Source: Thermoguttaceae bacterium (lineage in GTDB: Bacteria; Planctomycetota; Planctomycetia; Pirellulales; Thermoguttaceae). From it: DNA of 5,213 nucleotides. A model generated the notes under the pieces. It was not told the origin of the DNA. It was given only the letters and a program-made list of their open reading frames with translations, and did no database searches. Both the position numbers and the translations under genes were made by a program. This document shows, piece by piece, positions 1-5,213 of the stretch; the first letter of the stretch is position 1; every line of letters starts with the position of its first letter. The stretch lies in contig JAFTCU010000113.1 of the NCBI GenBank assembly GCA_017454585.1, positions 1 to 5,213 of the forward strand, given 5' to 3'.

Positions 1-589
1 CACGTCCTTTCAGCCCGGAATCCAGAACCGTCTGGCAGACCTGTTCAGGGGTCATTTCCGTGACGGCTTTGCGCGCTCCCACGTAACCGCCGCGGGAGAT
101 GTATTCTTCGATGTTGTCCGGCTCGATGGTGTAGTTACCCAGAGCGACACGCTGCTGATGAGCGAAGAACGGAATGTCTTTTTCGAACTTGGAGCGTTCT
201 TTGGTCACCGGATGCTGGTAAAGGAGGCGCTCGATGATCTCGCCGCCGAGGATCGTCTTTTCGACGACTTCCGGGACATCTTCCACTTTGACGTGGCAGT
301 AGAAGAATCCGCCTGGCTCGAAGCGGACCAGCGGTCCTTCCTGACAGAGCCCCTGGCAGCCGGACTTGGAGACGTAGGTAGTATTGGCGAGGTCAAGGGA
401 TTCTGCGCACTTTGAGGTCAGTTCGACCGTGACGTTTTCACCGTGTTTTTTCAGCTCTTCGACCAGAGCGTCGCGAACCTTCAGGGATCCGTTGGCGATA
501 CAGCCGGTTTCGCCGCAGATGATGATTCGCTGTTTCAATGCCGCTTCACGTTTTTTAAACTGTTCGGCAATCTGTTCCAGATTTGGCAT
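1..589 (-). CDS. NuoF/HydB/HndC-like NADH-binding subunit of a soluble hydrogenase-type complex, 3'-partial
   Basis: Reading leftwards from the ATG at 589-587, 196 codons are visible before the window edge. The protein starts MPNLEQIAEQFKKRE. Residues about 20-115 form a thioredoxin-like [2Fe-2S] ferredoxin domain with a C25-x4-C30 and C78-x3-C82 ligand pattern (ICGETGC ... SGCQGLC). This N-terminal domain is typical of HydB/HndC/HymB proteins and is absent from the plain NuoF of complex I. After it comes the start of the flavin/NADH-binding NuoF core (KAVTEMTPEQV, then LDSGLKGR, which in the family leads into the glycine-rich RGGAGFPTG loop). Family members are about 600 residues, so roughly two thirds is missing: the rest of the FMN/NADH site, the 4Fe-4S site and any C-terminal ferredoxin domain. 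In the family this subunit moves electrons between NAD(P)H and the iron-sulfur chain via FMN. An in-frame stop lies three codons upstream, which fixes the start. No convincing Shine-Dalgarno precedes it. It lies 111 bp downstream of the NuoE-like gene on the same strand and is probably co-transcribed. Confidence 0.93.
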   Translation of the reverse strand, partial: MPNLEQIAEQFKKREAALKQRIIICGETGCIANGSLKVRDALVEELKKHGENVTVELTSKCAESLDLANTTYVSKSGCQGLCQEGPLVRFEPGGFFYCHVKVEDVPEVVEKTILGGEIIERLLYQHPVTKERSKFEKDIPFFAHQQRVALGNYTIEPDNIEEYISRGGYVGARKAVTEMTPEQVCQTVLDSGLKGR

Positions 590-3500
590 GGTATTTTATA
601 TTGGGTTAGATGTTAAGGACTTAGTAAGTTGCGAGTTTCAAGCCGCGGATCGACTATTTCGCGATCTCTCTCAACCGTAAACTCTACACCACACGTTTTC
701 TCACGCAGCCGATTCTTCAGCGCGGATTTTGTCAATCAGTTCCGCCGCAAGATCAGGCGTAGCCTGACCGTAAACGACGTCGTCAACTACCATTACCGGA
801 GCCAAACCGCAGGCGCCAAGGCAATAAACGATGTCAACAGTAAACATGAGGTCAGACGAGGTGTGATTCTCGTCGCTCAGACCCAGCTTTTCATACAGCT
901 TTTCGCAAATACCTGTCGATTTTTTGACGTGGCATGCGGTGCCGTCGCAAATGCGAATGATGTGCTTGCCTTTGGGATTGAGCGTGAAGTGCGCGTAGAA
1001 GGTTGCCACGCCGTAGATGTGAGAGACTGGGATGTCCAGCCCAACGGCCACCATTTCGATAGCATCTTTGGACAGATACTTGTCCATCTCCTGAATCTGC
1101 TGAAGAATCGGGATGAGACGGCTCGGGTCGTTGTTGTTGTTCGCCAGGATCTGTTTGATCGCGTTTTCACGATCAATTGTTTCCTGACTTTTTTCAATCG
1201 TTTCCTGCATTTTTTACTCCAAAGCTAAAAAAACAAACAAGGCAAAAGGCTGACTCTCCCAAGGAAGCCAAATGCCTGACGATAGATTGGGGTTGAAAAG
1301 GCGGGCCTCTTTATACACGCCTTCACTTTCGTAAATATATCACAAATTATTCCGATGTCAAGTACTTTAGTAAAAATTTATCGATAAAAATTTAAAATTT
1401 TTGGAAACTTGAGGGGACGACGCTTCCAGTGTCGTCACTAATTATGAATTATGAATTAAGAATTATGAATCAAAAGACGACGCTGGAAGCGTGGTCCCCG
1501 TATTTCCCGGGGGTTGACACTATTTTAAAATAGAGTATAATAAACCATTATTTAACAAGGAGGTTTCTATGGAAGTTTACACTATTAATCAAATTGCGCC
1601 CATTCTGAAACTCGACACCCGAACGATCCAGCGCATGGCGGAACGCGAGGAGATCCCTGCCCGGAAGGTCGGCGGCGAGTGGCGCTTCACCCGGCTGGAA
1701 CTGCTTGAGTGGCTGGAGGGACGTGTCAGTTCCACCAGCGAGCAGGAACTTTTCGAGCTGGAAAACACGATCGAACGCCTCGCGGCCAATCGGGACGTGG
1801 AGAACATCCCGGTTTCCGACCTGCTTCTCCCCGACGCGGTTCGAGTCCCGCTGACCAGCCGGACCGGGCGAGGGATCATCCACGAAATGGTCGAAGTGGC
1901 CGCCGCGACGAATCTTCTTTGGGACCCGGTCGGAATGGAGGAAGCTGTTCTGGAACGTGAGGCGATGTGTCCCACTGCAATGGAAAATGGTGTGGCTCTG
2001 CTTCACCCGCGTCACCCGATGATCGACATTCTGGGCGACCCGTTCATCGCGTTTGGCCGGCAGCCGTCGGGGGTCCCGTTTGCGTCGAATGGGATGTGGA
2101 CCGACCTGTTTTTCCTCATCTGCTCGATCAACGATACGCAGCACCTCCGCACGCTCGCCCGTTTGAGCCGGATCCTGACATCGCCGGACTTCCTCAAGCA
2201 GCTCCGCGAGACGGAAGACGCCCCATCGGTTTTGAAACTGTTCCGCGAAACGGAAGCCCAACTGAAATAGAACGGACGAGTTTGTATGGCAAAGGCAAAA
2301 GCTCCGCGCAACAAAACGATCGATACGACGCTGGAGGAAGGCCACGCCTTTCTCGACCGCTGTATTACCGTCACGCGGAAGGTCACGGACGTCGCAGCCG
2401 TTTTGGACAAAACCATCCTGGGGGGTACGCTCCAGGTCAGTCATTTGCTGCCGGAAGAGAGTGTCGATCTGATCATCGCGGACCCGCCGTACAATCTCAC
2501 GAAATCGTTCAACGGGACGACCTTCGCCAAAAGGAACGAGGTGGCTTACGAGGAATACACCCGGGAGTGGCTGCTCGCGGTGAAACCTTTGCTGAAAAAA
2601 AACGGCTCTATCTACGTTTGCTGCGACTGGGAATCCAGCCTCACCATCGGCAAAGTCCTGGGAGAGTTGTTCCACGTGCGGAACCGCATCACGTGGCAGC
2701 GCGAAAAAGGCCGTGGCGCCAAAGCGAACTGGAAAAACGGCATGGAGGATATTTGGTTCGCGACGAACGGCAGGGATTACACGTTTCATCTCGACGCGGT
2801 AAAGATCCGGAAAAAAGTCATCGCGCCGTATCGGGTGCAGGGCCAGCCGAAGGACTGGAACGAAACGAATCAGGGCAATTTCAGAGACACCTGCCCGTCC
2901 AATTTCTGGGACGATGTAACGATCCCGTTCTGGTCCATGCCCGAGAATACGGCCCATCCGACCCAGAAATCCGAGAAACTCATCGCAAAGATCATCCTGG
3001 CGAGTTCGTCCGAGGGGGATGTCATTTTCGACCCGTTTTTAGGCTCCGGCACAACCAGCGTCGTGGCCAAAAAGCTCAAGCGTCATTACATCGGGATCGA
3101 GATCGAGCCGCGCTACTGTCTCTGGGCGGAACAGCGTCTTGAAATGGCGGACAAAAACCCCGAAATTCAGGGTTACGTCAACGGCGTCTTTTGGGAAAGA
3201 AACTCCCTGGGCGAGCAAAAACCGCGTTAAAACACCTTTTTAAAATTAAACAGTCGTTTGTCATGAAACCCACTGTTCACCAATTCATCGAAACATGGCG
3301 TAGCCGCGGAGACGAAAAAAGCGATACGCAGCAGTTCTGGACCGACCTGCTTCAGCGCGTGTACGGCGTGGAGCATACGGAAACGTTCATTCATTTCGAG
3401 CAGCGCGTAAAACTCAAGAACGTCAGTTTCATCGACGCCTCCATCCCCTCCACACACGTACTGATCGAGCAGAAAAGTTCAGACGTGGACCTGCTCAAAC

Positions 3501-5213
3501 CGATCCATCAGTCGGACGGCTCCGACCTGACGCCGTTCCAGCAGGCGGAGCGGTATAACAACCGGCTCCCCTACTCGCAGCGGTGCCGGTGGATCATCGT
3601 CTGCAACTTCCGCGAGTTCCACGTCCACAATATGGAAACCCCCGACGCGCCCCCAGTCGTTTTGAAGCTGGAAAACCTCGAAAACGAAGCGCATGTTCTG
3701 AATTTCATGGTCGATGAGACCCAGACCGAGGCGTACCGCGAGACGCAGCTTTCCATTTCCGCCGGCGAATTGGTCGGAAAGCTGTACGACGCTCTTCTGG
3801 CGCAGTACCGCGACCCCACCTCCCCCGAAACGCTCCGCAGTCTGAACGTCCTCTGCGTCCGGCTCGTCTTCTGCTTCTATGCCGAGGACGCGGGTATCCT
3901 GGGCAAACACAACTGTGTCTGCGCGTACCTGAGCAAGCGAAAAAACGACTTGCGGCGCGCCCTGATCGATCTGTTCCGCATCCTGAATCAGAAACCCGAG
4001 GAGCGCGACCCGTACCTGGACGAAGACCTGCTTGCGTTCCCGTACGTGAACGGTGGGCTGTTCGAGGGTGACGTGGAAATTCCCCGTATCACGACCGGGA
4101 TCGCTGACCTGCTCACGCGCGACTGCTCCCGTGATTTCGACTGGTCCGGCATCAGCCCGACTATTTTCGGGGCCGTGTTTGAATCGACTTTGAACCCGGA
4201 AACCCGACGCTCGGGCGGAATGCACTACACATCGATCGAGAACATTCACCGGGTGATCGACCCGCTTTTCCTCGACGATCTGCGCACGGAGCTGAAAGAG
4301 ATTTTCGCGATCCCCATCGAGAAGACCCGGGAAAAACGCCTGAAAGAGTTCCACGCCCGCCTCGCGTCGCTGACGTTCTTTGACCCGGCGTGCGGCTCCG
4401 GCAACTTCCTCACCGAGACGTACGTCTCGATCCGCCGTCTGGAAAACGACATTTTCCGCGCTCTGATCAACGGCCAGATGCAAATGTCCGAGTCGGCCAT
4501 CCAGGTGGGGATCGACCAGTTTTACGGCATTGAGATCAACGACTTCGCGGTTTCGGTCGCACGCACGGCCCTCTGGATCGCGGAGAGCCAAATGCTTCAG
4601 GAGACGGAAGGGATCGTCAACCGGACGCTCGACTTCCTCCCCCTGCGCACCCACGCCAACATCGTGGAAGGAAACGCCCTGCGGCTTGACTGGGAAACGG
4701 TCGTTCCGAGAGACCGCTTGAGCTTCATCATGGGCAACCCGCCGTTTGTGGGGTATAGTCTGCAATCACCCGAACAGAAAGAAGAGATCCTTTCGATTTA
4801 CGTCGATGAAAAGGGCAAGCCGTACAAAACCGCCGGGAAAATCGACTATGTGTCGGCGTGGTATTTCAAAGCCGCTCAAATGATTTCAGGTACGCCGATC
4901 CGCGTGGCTTTCGTCTCGACCAATTCCATCACGCAGGGGGAACAGGTCGCGAGCGTTTGGAAGCCGCTTTTCGAGCGTTTCGGTATTCAGATCGATTTTG
5001 CGTGGCGCACGTTCCGGTGGGATTCCGAGGCAAAAATCCTCGCCCACGTCCATTGCGTCATCGTGGGCTTCAGCCAACAAGAAGCCTCCCCTGAAAGGGG
5101 AGGTGGCCCGGAGGGCCGGAGGGGTTCAGAAAATGAGGAAAGTCCGTCCTTGGGCCAGAACCCCCCAGCCTCGCTGCGCTCGGCAGCCCCCCTTTCAGTG
5201 GGGCCTTTAAAGC

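Overview
The window carries two divergently transcribed gene groups separated by a regulatory region of about 360 bp. It reads like chromosomal DNA of an anaerobic bacterium. Soluble NuoE/NuoF-type NADH-dehydrogenase modules are typical of electron-bifurcating [FeFe] hydrogenases. The protein-coding DNA is moderately GC-rich, while the regulatory DNA is very AT-rich with near-consensus sigma-70 promoters. An excisionase-type HTH fused to a PTS-IIA domain, together with GC-rich palindromic repeats, makes a PVC-group member (for example Lentisphaerota) a reasonable guess. That assignment is inference only.

Left part (1-1361, minus strand): a promoter (1334-1361) and a structured leader of about 115 nt precede a complete NuoE/HydC-like [2Fe-2S] subunit (1210-701). 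After a 111-bp gap comes the N-terminal third of a NuoF/HydB/HndC-like subunit (589-1, running off the window). Together they would form the NADH-oxidising/reducing diaphorase part of a soluble hydrogenase or related oxidoreductase. The catalytic hydrogenase subunit, if present, lies beyond position 1.

Centre (1211-1568): the divergent regulatory region holds the minus-strand leader with two hairpins, an 87-bp inverted-repeat element (1413-1499) whose loop is a 7-bp tandem repeat, and a strong plus-strand promoter (1514-1541). The spacer of that promoter contains a perfect 14-bp palindrome, a likely operator.

Right part (1569-5213, plus strand): a tightly spaced set of three genes. The first encodes an HTH/PTS-EIIA fusion regulator, the second a beta-class DNA methyltransferase (motif order IV then I), and the third a large MmeI-like type IIL/IIG restriction-modification enzyme with an N-terminal PD-(D/E)xK nuclease and a gamma-type N6-adenine methyltransferase. 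The MmeI-like gene is cut by the window end. The layout suggests an R-M system controlled by, or at least co-transcribed with, a phosphorylatable regulator.

The most unusual feature is at the right edge. From about position 5084 the MmeI-like gene reads into a GC-rich composite palindromic element. The element is made of two diverged, inverted copies of a unit of about 45 bp, and the reading frame stays open through all of it to the window end. This looks like an in-frame palindromic repeat insertion at the junction of the methyltransferase and target-recognition regions, or a repeat-induced contig edge.
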